Source: Bdellovibrionales bacterium
Lineage (GTDB): Bacteria; Bdellovibrionota; Bacteriovoracia; Bacteriovoracales; Bacteriovoracaceae
Reading direction: 5' to 3'
Assembly (NCBI GenBank): GCA_030633015.1
Contig: DAOVTR010000092.1
Coordinates: 1 to 6,648 of the forward strand
Length of the DNA stretch: 6,648 nt
Notes under the pieces: model-generated
The model's database searches: none
Told to the model about the DNA's origin: nothing
The model's input: only the letters and a program-made list of their open reading frames with translations
Made by a program: the position numbers and the translations under genes
In this document: positions 1 through 6,648 of the stretch, piece after piece
Layout of the letters: each line of letters starts with the position of its first letter
Position numbering within the stretch: the first letter of the stretch is position 1

Positions 1-2
1 CA

Positions 3-437
3 GAAGCAAAAGAAGCAGGCACTACAAAATTTTATAATGAACTTGATAAAATAATTAAATACAACGAAATAGGCAATGATATCTGCAACGATCTTAGACT
101 TGCAAAAGAATATAACAACTATGGAGGACTTAAAGATAAGGATAACCTCAAAAGTGAATTAAATGATTTAAAAATATCAAATTTTGAATCTGGTTATTTT
201 GATGAAAAACTTCCATCTGTATTTAAAGAAATAAATAACAACCTAAAAAAAATATACAACCAGCAAAATCTCTCCCTCGCTCAACAATGGAGAGACATTG
301 GAGAACAAGCAACAGCTGACTGCTTCGCAGGAAACAACAGCTCCCGCTTTTCATCAGACCCAATGGCAGATGCAAACCAGTCTGTGGATGAGATGGTTAA
401 AAAACTAATGAGTGGATCAAAATCAAAAACAAAATAG
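3..437 (+). CDS. C-terminal part of an unrecognised protein (5' end outside the window)
   Basis: An open frame enters from the left edge and runs 144 codons to a TAG at 435-437; the start lies upstream of the window. I do not recognise the family. The visible part is hydrophilic, rich in Lys, Asn, Asp and Glu, without membrane segments, and probably largely helical. It has two cysteines (in NDICNDL and TADCFAG) and a low-complexity Ser/Lys tail (SGSKSKTK). Codon use resembles the genes that follow. Its stop codon overlaps the AGGA ribosome-binding motif of the lipoprotein gene, which starts only six bases later, so the two are probably co-transcribed and may be translationally coupled. The function is unknown; the presence of a secreted lipoprotein next door makes an envelope role conceivable but unproven. 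Confidence 0.8.
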   Translation, partial: EAKEAGTTKFYNELDKIIKYNEIGNDICNDLRLAKEYNNYGGLKDKDNLKSELNDLKISNFESGYFDEKLPSVFKEINNNLKKIYNQQNLSLAQQWRDIGEQATADCFAGNNSSRFSSDPMADANQSVDEMVKKLMSGSKSKTK

Positions 438-439
438 GA
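436..439 (+). promoter_or_regulatory. Ribosome binding site of the metallopeptidase lipoprotein
   Basis: AGGA lies four bases upstream of the ATG at 444 and overlaps the TAG stop of the preceding gene. The spacing is short but it is the only purine-rich motif near this start. It supports the choice of ATG 444, which also places the lipobox cysteine at residue 20. The overlap suggests coupling of the two genes. Confidence 0.5.
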
Positions 440-443
440 CATC

Positions 444-2918
444 ATGAAAAAGAGAGTAACATTTATATTTTTAAACCTAACAATCTGGATGTTAAGCTCA
501 TGTATTATGCCTCCTAGTGATCTCAACTCTTCTAGGACGGCCCTAAAAACAAACGATCCAAGTGCATCTTCCATGTATGGCAGTAGAGTGTGGGATGATA
601 ATCCAATTGCCATAACAGAAAATGACTCCTTATCTCCCACTTATAAACTTAATCAAATCCTGTCTGATAAATCATATTTCATTGTGGATAATCCTTATCT
701 ATTTGGAACCTGTTTTTCTACCAACAGCTACCCTTTAAGCACATCTGAGCAAATTAACGAGTGTATTAAAGTTTATGAAAAAAGTGGCAGCTCCCCCATC
801 TCTTACACTCCTGACAAAAAATGGGCCTTTGAAACAGACAGCCCTAATTTTTTGCAAGTTCATACCTTTCACCATTTAAAACAGATCGTTAACCGCTTCC
901 ATGATTCCATGTACTGGGCCTATTTAAAGCAGTCTCAGATAAATACCTCTCCTTACAACATTCAAGCATTTCCAAATGATCTAACCTCTAATATCTTTAG
1001 CGAAAAATCCCTATGGATGTTGGACATTGCAGGAAACAGTACCCCTTTAAATATCTATTCCAGTAGTGATATTGAAGATAACTCCTACTTTGAACCGGCC
1101 ACATTCTCCATCTCTTTTGGACGAGACTCCATCTATACTGATATGAATTGGGTGGAAGACCCGTCAGTTATCTACCATGAAACTGGACACGCATTTATTC
1201 AGATAATGCTTAATTTAAGAAACAATACAGGTATCCACACTACTGAGCAAACTGACTTTGGATATATCTTCTATGATGAAGCTGGAGCAATTGGAGAAGG
1301 TCTAACAGATTATTTTAGTCATGCAATGAATGGACGAGAGAGATTTTCCGAATGGGCCTTAGGCCTTTTTAATAATGCTTCCCGACCAATGAGTGAAAGT
1401 GACTCCCTTCATATGGGGGCCCTATCAAAAACTGCTGAGGGAAGACTCTCCTATCCTACATATATTAGTTACGATCCAAACAACCATGAACAGGCCGTGG
1501 AAGATGTCCATTTTGGCGGACTTATTACCTCTCATTATTTGGTGGCCCTAACTCAAGATTTGCAAAACAAATGTAACTTTGAATTTTATCCAAATTATAA
1601 TAAAACAAGAGATAAGTCTAAAAAATATGCTGTGGATTACATCCTGTATGCCATGACTCAAACTCTGGCCGAGCTGGGTGATCTAAAATCAAAAGGTTCA
1701 AACAATGTTATCAATTCTGATAACTACCCCGTTAATTTGCATCCTAACCATGCACAAGAGTGGGTTAGAATTTCAAATCCAATTAACTACCGTAAATTTT
1801 TTCAAACTTTTACAAAACATATCTATCTACTGTTAAATAATGGTGGAGCATCAACTGAATGCAATGGAACTGTTTATCAAAAAGATTACATAGAACAACT
1901 TCTAGATCAATATGGACTACTACTATTTGACACTTACAATTTAGATGGTAATGGTTATGAAGTTGATGAGGATAACACTCTTTATGGACACTCTAAACAT
2001 TTGGCCAATACCCAAATAAAAATTAATCCAAGCAACAGACTTAAAACTACTTTAGTAACGAAAGATCATATTGGTTATCAAAGTGATCCAAACGCAACCA
2101 AGGCCTTTATATTTGATAACCGCCAAGACGTTATGGAGGTCATTGGTAACCTTAAAAGCGGAGGGCAGATTGCTGATGCGAATCTATCAAGTTTAATACC
2201 AACTGATCTTTCATATAATAATGGGAATAGCAAAATAAGCCCTGGTGAAATTGTTGGAATTTTACCAAATCTTTTTAATAGCTCCAACAGTGAAATTGGT
2301 GGAGTTCAAATTCTTGCCAACGATTGGGACCATACTAGAGAGAGTAAACCTTGCAACAGCTTTGCAGATGATTGGCCCTTAGATTCTGAAGGAGCTGCAG
2401 CAACAGGATTTTCCACTGTTGCTGGTGATTGTGAACATGTCACCAAACAAAATGGTGATGAATTACTTGAGGAAGTAACTCCCGTCTGCTTTGTAAAATT
2501 TAAAGATGAAAATGAGACAAAATGGATTTCTCAAGAACTATATCCTACCTTAAGCTCAAACATCGGCCCAGAACACTGCCTTGGTGGAGCAGATGATACA
2601 GCAGGATGTCTTGTGAGATTTATTAAAGGGGCAGATCAAGCTTATTATTCCAAAATCAATGCTCAATCTACTTGGGCATCAACTCTTGCTGGATCTGATG
2701 GAACACCTATTTATAAGCCATCAAATATTTTATTTATGGAAGTCAGTCCCTGGGTTCCCCCAGGAACAACAATTGATTGTAGATTAAGACTAAGATTTAC
2801 CAACTGCTCTGATTGTTGGCAAAACAGCTCTTATGGATCTGATGACTATCTTGATTACCAATACAGTGGAGACAAACCATTTAAAATTATTCATCTCCAA
2901 TTTGATGTGATAAACTAA
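444..2918 (+). CDS. Lipoprotein zinc metallopeptidase, M4/M36-like gluzincin
   Basis: An 824-residue predicted lipoprotein. The N-terminus has a basic MKKR start, a hydrophobic stretch and the lipobox LSSC, with Cys20 as lipidation site. Residue +2 is Ile rather than Asp, which by the E. coli rule favours the outer membrane. The zinc motif HETGH is at residues 245-249, followed by GAIGEGLTDYF, where Glu285 is the likely third zinc ligand. This is the HEXXH...EG(x)xD(y/f) pattern of M4/M36 peptidases. A segment near 140-154 ending in NRFHD resembles the pre-catalytic region of fungalysins. The segment DVHFGGLITSH at 354-364, with His356, sits where thermolysin has its transition-state His. The region after about residue 450 is not recognised; it has several cysteines, including a C-terminal group (IDC, TNCSDC) compatible with disulfides, and two degenerate EF-hand-like loops (499-510, 591-602). 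Expected activity is extracytoplasmic protein cleavage, substrate unknown. The family assignment is by motif only; protease class is fairly secure, exact family less so. Confidence 0.8.
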   Translation: MKKRVTFIFLNLTIWMLSSCIMPPSDLNSSRTALKTNDPSASSMYGSRVWDDNPIAITENDSLSPTYKLNQILSDKSYFIVDNPYLFGTCFSTNSYPLSTSEQINECIKVYEKSGSSPISYTPDKKWAFETDSPNFLQVHTFHHLKQIVNRFHDSMYWAYLKQSQINTSPYNIQAFPNDLTSNIFSEKSLWMLDIAGNSTPLNIYSSSDIEDNSYFEPATFSISFGRDSIYTDMNWVEDPSVIYHETGHAFIQIMLNLRNNTGIHTTEQTDFGYIFYDEAGAIGEGLTDYFSHAMNGRERFSEWALGLFNNASRPMSESDSLHMGALSKTAEGRLSYPTYISYDPNNHEQAVEDVHFGGLITSHYLVALTQDLQNKCNFEFYPNYNKTRDKSKKYAVDYILYAMTQTLAELGDLKSKGSNNVINSDNYPVNLHPNHAQEWVRISNPINYRKFFQTFTKHIYLLLNNGGASTECNGTVYQKDYIEQLLDQYGLLLFDTYNLDGNGYEVDEDNTLYGHSKHLANTQIKINPSNRLKTTLVTKDHIGYQSDPNATKAFIFDNRQDVMEVIGNLKSGGQIADANLSSLIPTDLSYNNGNSKISPGEIVGILPNLFNSSNSEIGGVQILANDWDHTRESKPCNSFADDWPLDSEGAAATGFSTVAGDCEHVTKQNGDELLEEVTPVCFVKFKDENETKWISQELYPTLSSNIGPEHCLGGADDTAGCLVRFIKGADQAYYSKINAQSTWASTLAGSDGTPIYKPSNILFMEVSPWVPPGTTIDCRLRLRFTNCSDCWQNSSYGSDDYLDYQYSGDKPFKIIHLQFDVIN

Positions 2919-2922
2919 ATTT

Positions 2923-3558
2923 ATGAAAACAATCACGATTTTATTTTTATCCGTTGGAATTACGCTGCTATTTTATAAATTTTATTGGGCACCTACTTTT
3001 GATTTTACGCCTCAAAAAAATGAAACTTTAACCAAAAAAGATACCGTTAATAAAACAAAAATCAACTGGGGACTATATCAAAAAAAACAAAAAAAGATAA
3101 TTCATAAAACCCCATCTGAAACTGTTTTAACAAAAGCAGGACTTCCCATCGAGAAAAGTAGTAATTTAAAAGACAGACGAAAAAAAATTGGTGACCGATA
3201 TCTCTCAGGGCCCGATAGTCTAAAAGAAGTTGATTCATCCAAAATCAAAATTATAAATAAGGAAAATAGTAGATGGAAAGACCTTTTAAGCGAACAGCAA
3301 CTAGATGGAAAACCAATTCATACAAAACTATTTATTGATCACCAATATAGTGTTGTTTATAGTCGGAATGGAATATCAACTTTAGCAGAAAGAGTGAATA
3401 TTATTTACATGATGCCTAACGGGCTTAAATCCAGCTTTTCGGCCATTGTAAACTCAGAAAATGGCAAAGTGATGCAGACATGGAACTTTTCTAAAGGTGA
3501 AAAACAAAAACACAACCTAGAAGAGACAAAACTAGCCCCGTCTGGTATCCTTAATTAA
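2923..3558 (+). CDS. Membrane-anchored lysine-rich protein with PepSY-like C-terminal region
   Basis: A 211-residue protein of no firmly recognised family. Residues 3-22 form one hydrophobic segment without a lipobox, read as an uncleaved anchor or signal peptide that leaves the rest in the periplasm. Residues about 32-125 are very Lys-rich and probably disordered. Residues about 138-190 look folded: a strand-like YSVVYSRNG (142-150), another around NIIYMMPNG, then VNSENGKVMQTW (176-187). This last piece resembles the end of PepSY/FTP domains, where a strand is followed by a D/N-x-x-x-G-K-V turn. Such domains form the propeptides of M4/M36 peptidases. The gene starts four bases after the metallopeptidase stop and has no clear ribosome-binding site, so it probably depends on ribosomes finishing the upstream gene. 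A role as chaperone or inhibitor of that protease is inference. The short tail after residue 190 is charged. Confidence 0.7.
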   Translation: MKTITILFLSVGITLLFYKFYWAPTFDFTPQKNETLTKKDTVNKTKINWGLYQKKQKKIIHKTPSETVLTKAGLPIEKSSNLKDRRKKIGDRYLSGPDSLKEVDSSKIKIINKENSRWKDLLSEQQLDGKPIHTKLFIDHQYSVVYSRNGISTLAERVNIIYMMPNGLKSSFSAIVNSENGKVMQTWNFSKGEKQKHNLEETKLAPSGILN

Positions 3559-3627
3559 AGAAACAGAATCTAAGCATCCTATCTTTTCCTATTGTAAAAA
3601 AGCAAACACTGTATAAAATGGTTAATA
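3559..3627 (+). promoter_or_regulatory. Intergenic gap with a weak sigma70-like promoter candidate
   Basis: This is the only gap longer than a few bases in the window. It holds TTGTAA (3592-3597) and TAAAAT (3614-3619) separated by 16 bases, a 4/6 and 5/6 match to the sigma70 consensus. Transcription would begin near 3626, almost on the ATG at 3628, giving a leaderless or nearly leaderless message; no Shine-Dalgarno motif is present before that ATG. No hairpin followed by a T-run is seen, so read-through from the upstream genes is also possible. In DNA this AT-rich such matches arise easily by chance. Confidence 0.25.
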
Positions 3628-3840
3628 ATGCTAACTAAAATTAGAAATTTACTATCATCTAGCCAGTTTAGCTATTTTATAACTTTTTTTGTTTTCAGCT
3701 CATTTACTTATATTCTATTTATTTTTAGAGACGCCAACAATATTGGCTTAACTCTAATGTGGTTTTTTATACTTTGGATTTTTTGGACAACTGTTTACTT
3801 ACTAATATGTTCGTGTAAAAGAAATGAGGCAAGCGAATAG
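3628..3840 (+). CDS. Small two-helix membrane protein preceding the sensor kinase
   Basis: A 70-residue protein with a short basic N-terminus (MLTKIRNLL), two hydrophobic segments at about residues 14-33 and 40-61, separated by a short RDANN loop, and a charged tail with two Cys (ICSCKRNEASE). The amphipathic pattern and positive ends suggest both termini in the cytoplasm. Its TAG stop directly abuts the ATG of the kinase gene, so the pair is very probably translationally coupled. Known parallels are the small membrane gene (cbrX) just upstream of cbrA in Pseudomonas, and two-helix proteins encoded before SSS transporters (YhdT before PanF, DUF4212-type small subunits). Position and topology fit these, but I see no diagnostic sequence motif. 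A role as an accessory subunit of the symporter domain, or simply as a translational leader, is inference. ATG 3628 is chosen because it is the only start that includes the full first helix, though it lacks a visible ribosome-binding site. Confidence 0.7.
   Translation: MLTKIRNLLSSSQFSYFITFFVFSSFTYILFIFRDANNIGLTLMWFFILWIFWTTVYLLICSCKRNEASE
3825..3829 (+). promoter_or_regulatory. Ribosome binding site of the sensor kinase, inside the small upstream gene
   Basis: TGAGG ends 11 bases before the ATG at 3841 and lies within the last codons of the small membrane protein gene. The spacing is somewhat long. Together with the abutting TAG/ATG it suggests that the kinase is translated by re-initiation, by fresh loading at this site, or both. 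Confidence 0.45.
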
Positions 3841-6642
3841 ATGTTTTCATATAATTTTATTATTTACACCATTTTAATCTATCTGCTATTTTTTTTAATT
3901 ATTGCCTATTGGGCAGATAAAAAACTATCTCAAAACCATATTCTGATTAACAATCCTCTTACTTATACTCTTATTTTTGCAGTATATTGCACCAGTTGGA
4001 CATTTTATGGGTCTATCGGCTCTGCTACAACAAATGGTCTTCTATTTTTAGGAGTCTATCTTGGACCTGTTATTACTATTCCTCTATGGTGCATTATCTT
4101 AAGGAAAATTATACGTATTAGAAATCTTTTTAAGACGACTGATATTGTTGATTTTATAACGAGTCGTTATGAAAAATCTCAACTACTAGGCCTTATCCTC
4201 GCTATTTTCATCCTAATCGGAATACTGCCTTATATGGCCGTCCAAATTCAAGCAATCTTTACCTCCATTCATCTGTTGCACGGTGGAGATATTTTGCCCA
4301 ATCAGATACTTGGACTAACTTTTTGTCCAGGTGAAATATTTATTTTAGTTACCATTATCATCATTACAATTTTGTTTGGTATAAGACGACTTCAATCATC
4401 TAGGCAGCATACTGGTTTAATGTTTGCAATTGCCCTACAAAGCATCCTTAAATTAACTGCCTTTTTAACAGCTGGAATTTTTATAACCTATTTTGTTTTC
4501 CATTCTCCATTTGACTTAATTAAAAATTTAAACGAGTTTGAAAAACCCGCTACCTTTTTAGGTGCTACAAATAATCTAGAAACATTTCTACTATTTTTTG
4601 TTCATATCGTTTTATCGGCTTTTGCCATGATTTTTCTGCCAAGACAATTCCATGTGGCAATAATTGAAAATGTAAACACCAACCATATTAAATTTATCCG
4701 ATGGATGTTTCCAATCTATCTACTACTTATTAATTTATTTGTTCTGCCAATTGCTGCTGCAGGTTTAATGTTAAATCTAGATCTAGCTTCTGCAGACTAT
4801 TTTATTTTAATAATTCCATACCTAGAAAATAATCCTATAATTTTACTTATCACATTTCTAGGAGGGTTTGCTGCTTCACTCAGTATGATTATTATCTCGA
4901 CACTAACTATTACTAATATTGTAAGCAATAATCTTATTATCCCTTTTATAAATAAATTTAACTCATTAAAAAAATTAAATCACTACATACTGCAAGCGAG
5001 ATGGGCAACAGCCACTTTTTTAATTTTTATTTCATATATGTTTTTTAAATTTTCAACAGATCATACGTCCCTAACGACAACTGGAATGATCTCTTTTATT
5101 GCAACATTTCAATTTGCCCCCATGATCTTTGGTGCACTTTTTTGGAAAAGAGCAAGTAAAACTGGAGCAATAATAGGAGTCACACTCGGATTTATTGTCT
5201 GGTTTTATACGTTAGTACTTCCATTAATTATTCAAACCGGTTGGTGGAATACGCAAATGATGGAAATGGGCCCATTTGGATTATCATTTTTAAGACCAGA
5301 GAATCTTTTTTTCTTAGATAATGTTAATAAGATTATTCATAGTTTCTTTTGGACTGCTTTATTTAATGGGAGTGGTTTTTTTATTGGAACTTTACTGTTT
5401 CCACAATCAATTAAAGAGATAAGAATTGCAGAGGATTTCTTTTCAGTTACAGAAATTGATAATTATAAATATTCTCTTGATCTTCCTAATGACATCCTTT
5501 TAAAACCTAAAATTAAAATAATCAAAAACATCTTTTTAGATTATTTTTCATTAAATCAAACTGAAGATTTCATAACCGAAATTTCAGATGACCTAAAACT
5601 TAATGATATTGAATCTATTGATCTATTGAGACTTTCAAAATTAAAAAATGGAGTTGAAAGATTTATGGCCGGCCACATTGGTACTTCTAGTGCAAACGAA
5701 AAACTTAAAATCAGTAAACTGATAACAGATCTAGAGCAAATTAAATTAAATGATTACTATCAAAATTTACTGTTGAATATTAATATTTCTCCAGAAGAGT
5801 TAATTCAAAAAGTAAATATGACCAAAGAGAAACAGGCCCTTGCTGAAAGATCAGCAGATATTTTCAGAGATAGAGTCCTACAAAGAACTGAGCAGTTAGA
5901 GGAGCAAAAAGTAAAAACTCTTCTGGCCTCTAGATTATCTGCCCTTGGAGAACTATCAGCTGGTATTGGCCATGAAATTAACAACCCTCTGACTGTTATC
6001 TCTGGAAATACCAAAATTATAAAAAAAGTTATAAATGCACCAGAACTTGATCAAGGCAAATGTAATAAAGCGATTATTGGCATTGAAGAAAGTATTGCTC
6101 GCATGAGCAAAATTATTATAAGCATGAGAAATCTATCTAGAGACACTACAAATGAGCAAGCTTCAAATACAAAAATATTAGAGATTGTTGAAGATGCCAT
6201 TTCGATGGCACGTGATAAATTTAAATCTCAAGGTATTATACTAGAAATTGATACCACAAAGATTGATCCCAATATGACTGTCTGGTGCAAAAGAATAAGT
6301 TTTTCCCAAGTTTTTATTAATCTTTTAAATAACGCTTATGATGCTATTTTAGATATTATAGATCAAAGTTACGATCAACACTGGATAAAAACTTTAATTT
6401 ATCTAAATGAATCCAAAGGTAATATTATCTTTGAAATATCTGATTCAGGACCTGGAATACCTGAAGAAATAAAAAATAAAATTTTTGAACCATTTTTCAC
6501 TACAAAAGAAGTAGGAAAAGGTACTGGTCTTGGATTAAGTCTTGCTAACAAAATTATTGAAGACCAAAATGGTCTATTCTACTTGGATGAAAGTAAGGAA
6601 AATACCACCTTTGTAATTGAGCTACCTAATAAGCAATCGTAA
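3841..6642 (+). CDS. SSS-transporter / STAC / histidine kinase hybrid, CbrA-like
   Basis: A 933-residue sensor kinase whose N-terminal half (about 1-525) is a multi-helix sodium/solute symporter domain. Landmarks of this kinase class are CTSWTFYGSIG (50-60), LPRQFHV (266-272), QARWA (385-389), QFAPMIFGALFWKR (424-437) and VWFYTLVLP (453-461). A STAC-like linker follows at about 540-630, with VERFMAGHIGTSSAN (605-619). Next comes a charged coiled coil (about 658-700) leading into the HisKA H-box GHEINNPL with phospho-acceptor His711. The ATPase domain is complete: N-box NLLNNAYDAI (827-836), G1 DSGPGIP (868-874), F-box FEPFFTTK (882-889), G2 GKGTGLGL (892-899). No PAS domain and no receiver domain is seen, whereas CbrA of Pseudomonas (about 980 residues) has a PAS between STAC and HisKA. 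The likely role is inner-membrane sensing of a solute or its flux, with phosphate passed to a regulator encoded elsewhere. Whether it still transports is unknown. It is coupled to the small gene before it. Class assignment is strong; identity with CbrA itself is not claimed. Confidence 0.93.
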   Translation: MFSYNFIIYTILIYLLFFLIIAYWADKKLSQNHILINNPLTYTLIFAVYCTSWTFYGSIGSATTNGLLFLGVYLGPVITIPLWCIILRKIIRIRNLFKTTDIVDFITSRYEKSQLLGLILAIFILIGILPYMAVQIQAIFTSIHLLHGGDILPNQILGLTFCPGEIFILVTIIIITILFGIRRLQSSRQHTGLMFAIALQSILKLTAFLTAGIFITYFVFHSPFDLIKNLNEFEKPATFLGATNNLETFLLFFVHIVLSAFAMIFLPRQFHVAIIENVNTNHIKFIRWMFPIYLLLINLFVLPIAAAGLMLNLDLASADYFILIIPYLENNPIILLITFLGGFAASLSMIIISTLTITNIVSNNLIIPFINKFNSLKKLNHYILQARWATATFLIFISYMFFKFSTDHTSLTTTGMISFIATFQFAPMIFGALFWKRASKTGAIIGVTLGFIVWFYTLVLPLIIQTGWWNTQMMEMGPFGLSFLRPENLFFLDNVNKIIHSFFWTALFNGSGFFIGTLLFPQSIKEIRIAEDFFSVTEIDNYKYSLDLPNDILLKPKIKIIKNIFLDYFSLNQTEDFITEISDDLKLNDIESIDLLRLSKLKNGVERFMAGHIGTSSANEKLKISKLITDLEQIKLNDYYQNLLLNINISPEELIQKVNMTKEKQALAERSADIFRDRVLQRTEQLEEQKVKTLLASRLSALGELSAGIGHEINNPLTVISGNTKIIKKVINAPELDQGKCNKAIIGIEESIARMSKIIISMRNLSRDTTNEQASNTKILEIVEDAISMARDKFKSQGIILEIDTTKIDPNMTVWCKRISFSQVFINLLNNAYDAILDIIDQSYDQHWIKTLIYLNESKGNIIFEISDSGPGIPEEIKNKIFEPFFTTKEVGKGTGLGLSLANKIIEDQNGLFYLDESKENTTFVIELPNKQS

Positions 6643-6648
6643 ATCATA

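Noticed and set aside
281..640. 119-codon open frame on the - strand
   Set aside because: It lies across the end of the first gene and the start of the lipoprotein gene. Both of those have strong features on the + strand, so this is a shadow frame.
2078..2287. 69-codon open frame on the - strand
   Set aside because: Fully inside the metallopeptidase gene, with no recognisable product and no start signal.
3559..3627. Possible transcription terminator between the protease unit and the kinase unit
   Set aside because: I looked for a GC-rich hairpin followed by a T-run on either strand and saw none; the T-rich stretch at 3584-3587 has no stem before it.
3618..3638. Alternative ATG at 3618 just before the small membrane gene
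   Set aside because: In its frame it stops after six codons and overlaps the real start; there is no ribosome-binding site for it.
3841..5415. Reading the N-terminal half as a plain sodium/solute symporter gene
   Set aside because: The frame continues without a break through a STAC-like linker into a complete histidine kinase, so it is a sensor hybrid rather than a separate transporter.
5805..6014. 69-codon open frame on the - strand
   Set aside because: Antisense to the coiled coil and H-box of the kinase, whose conserved motifs show that the + strand is the coding one.

Overview
The window is AT-rich, densely coded DNA with every gene on the + strand. It looks like a Gram-negative, low-GC bacterium: there is a lipoprotein with a classical lipobox, and a sensor kinase whose membrane half is a sodium/solute symporter, of the CbrA type common in Proteobacteria and their relatives. 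The base composition and gene style would suit the Bacteriovorax/Bdellovibrio group, but that is only an impression. No RNA gene, insertion sequence, CRISPR array or clear terminator is visible.

Layout. Bases 3-437 are the tail of an unrecognised gene cut by the left edge. Six bases later, 444-2918 encodes a large lipoprotein with an HETGH zinc-protease motif and a downstream EGLTDYF helix, a gluzincin resembling the M4/M36 (thermolysin/fungalysin) peptidases. Four bases further, 2923-3558 encodes a membrane-anchored, lysine-rich protein whose C-terminal region looks like a PepSY-type domain. PepSY domains occur in M4/M36 propeptides, so this protein may be a partner of the protease made as a separate chain. 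These three genes have the spacing of one operon.

After a 69-base gap holding only a weak promoter candidate, a second tight unit follows. Bases 3628-3840 encode a 70-residue protein with two predicted membrane helices. Its stop codon directly abuts the start of 3841-6642, a 933-residue hybrid of a 13-helix-like SSS transporter domain, a STAC-like linker, a coiled coil and a complete histidine kinase core. The small gene and the kinase are probably translationally coupled, much like a small membrane gene preceding cbrA in Pseudomonas. No response regulator is encoded before the window ends, six bases after the kinase stop.

How they may work together: the first unit probably makes a surface or periplasmic proteolytic system, and the second a nutrient- or transport-sensing signalling protein. 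Nothing in the sequence directly links the two beyond adjacency and shared orientation.
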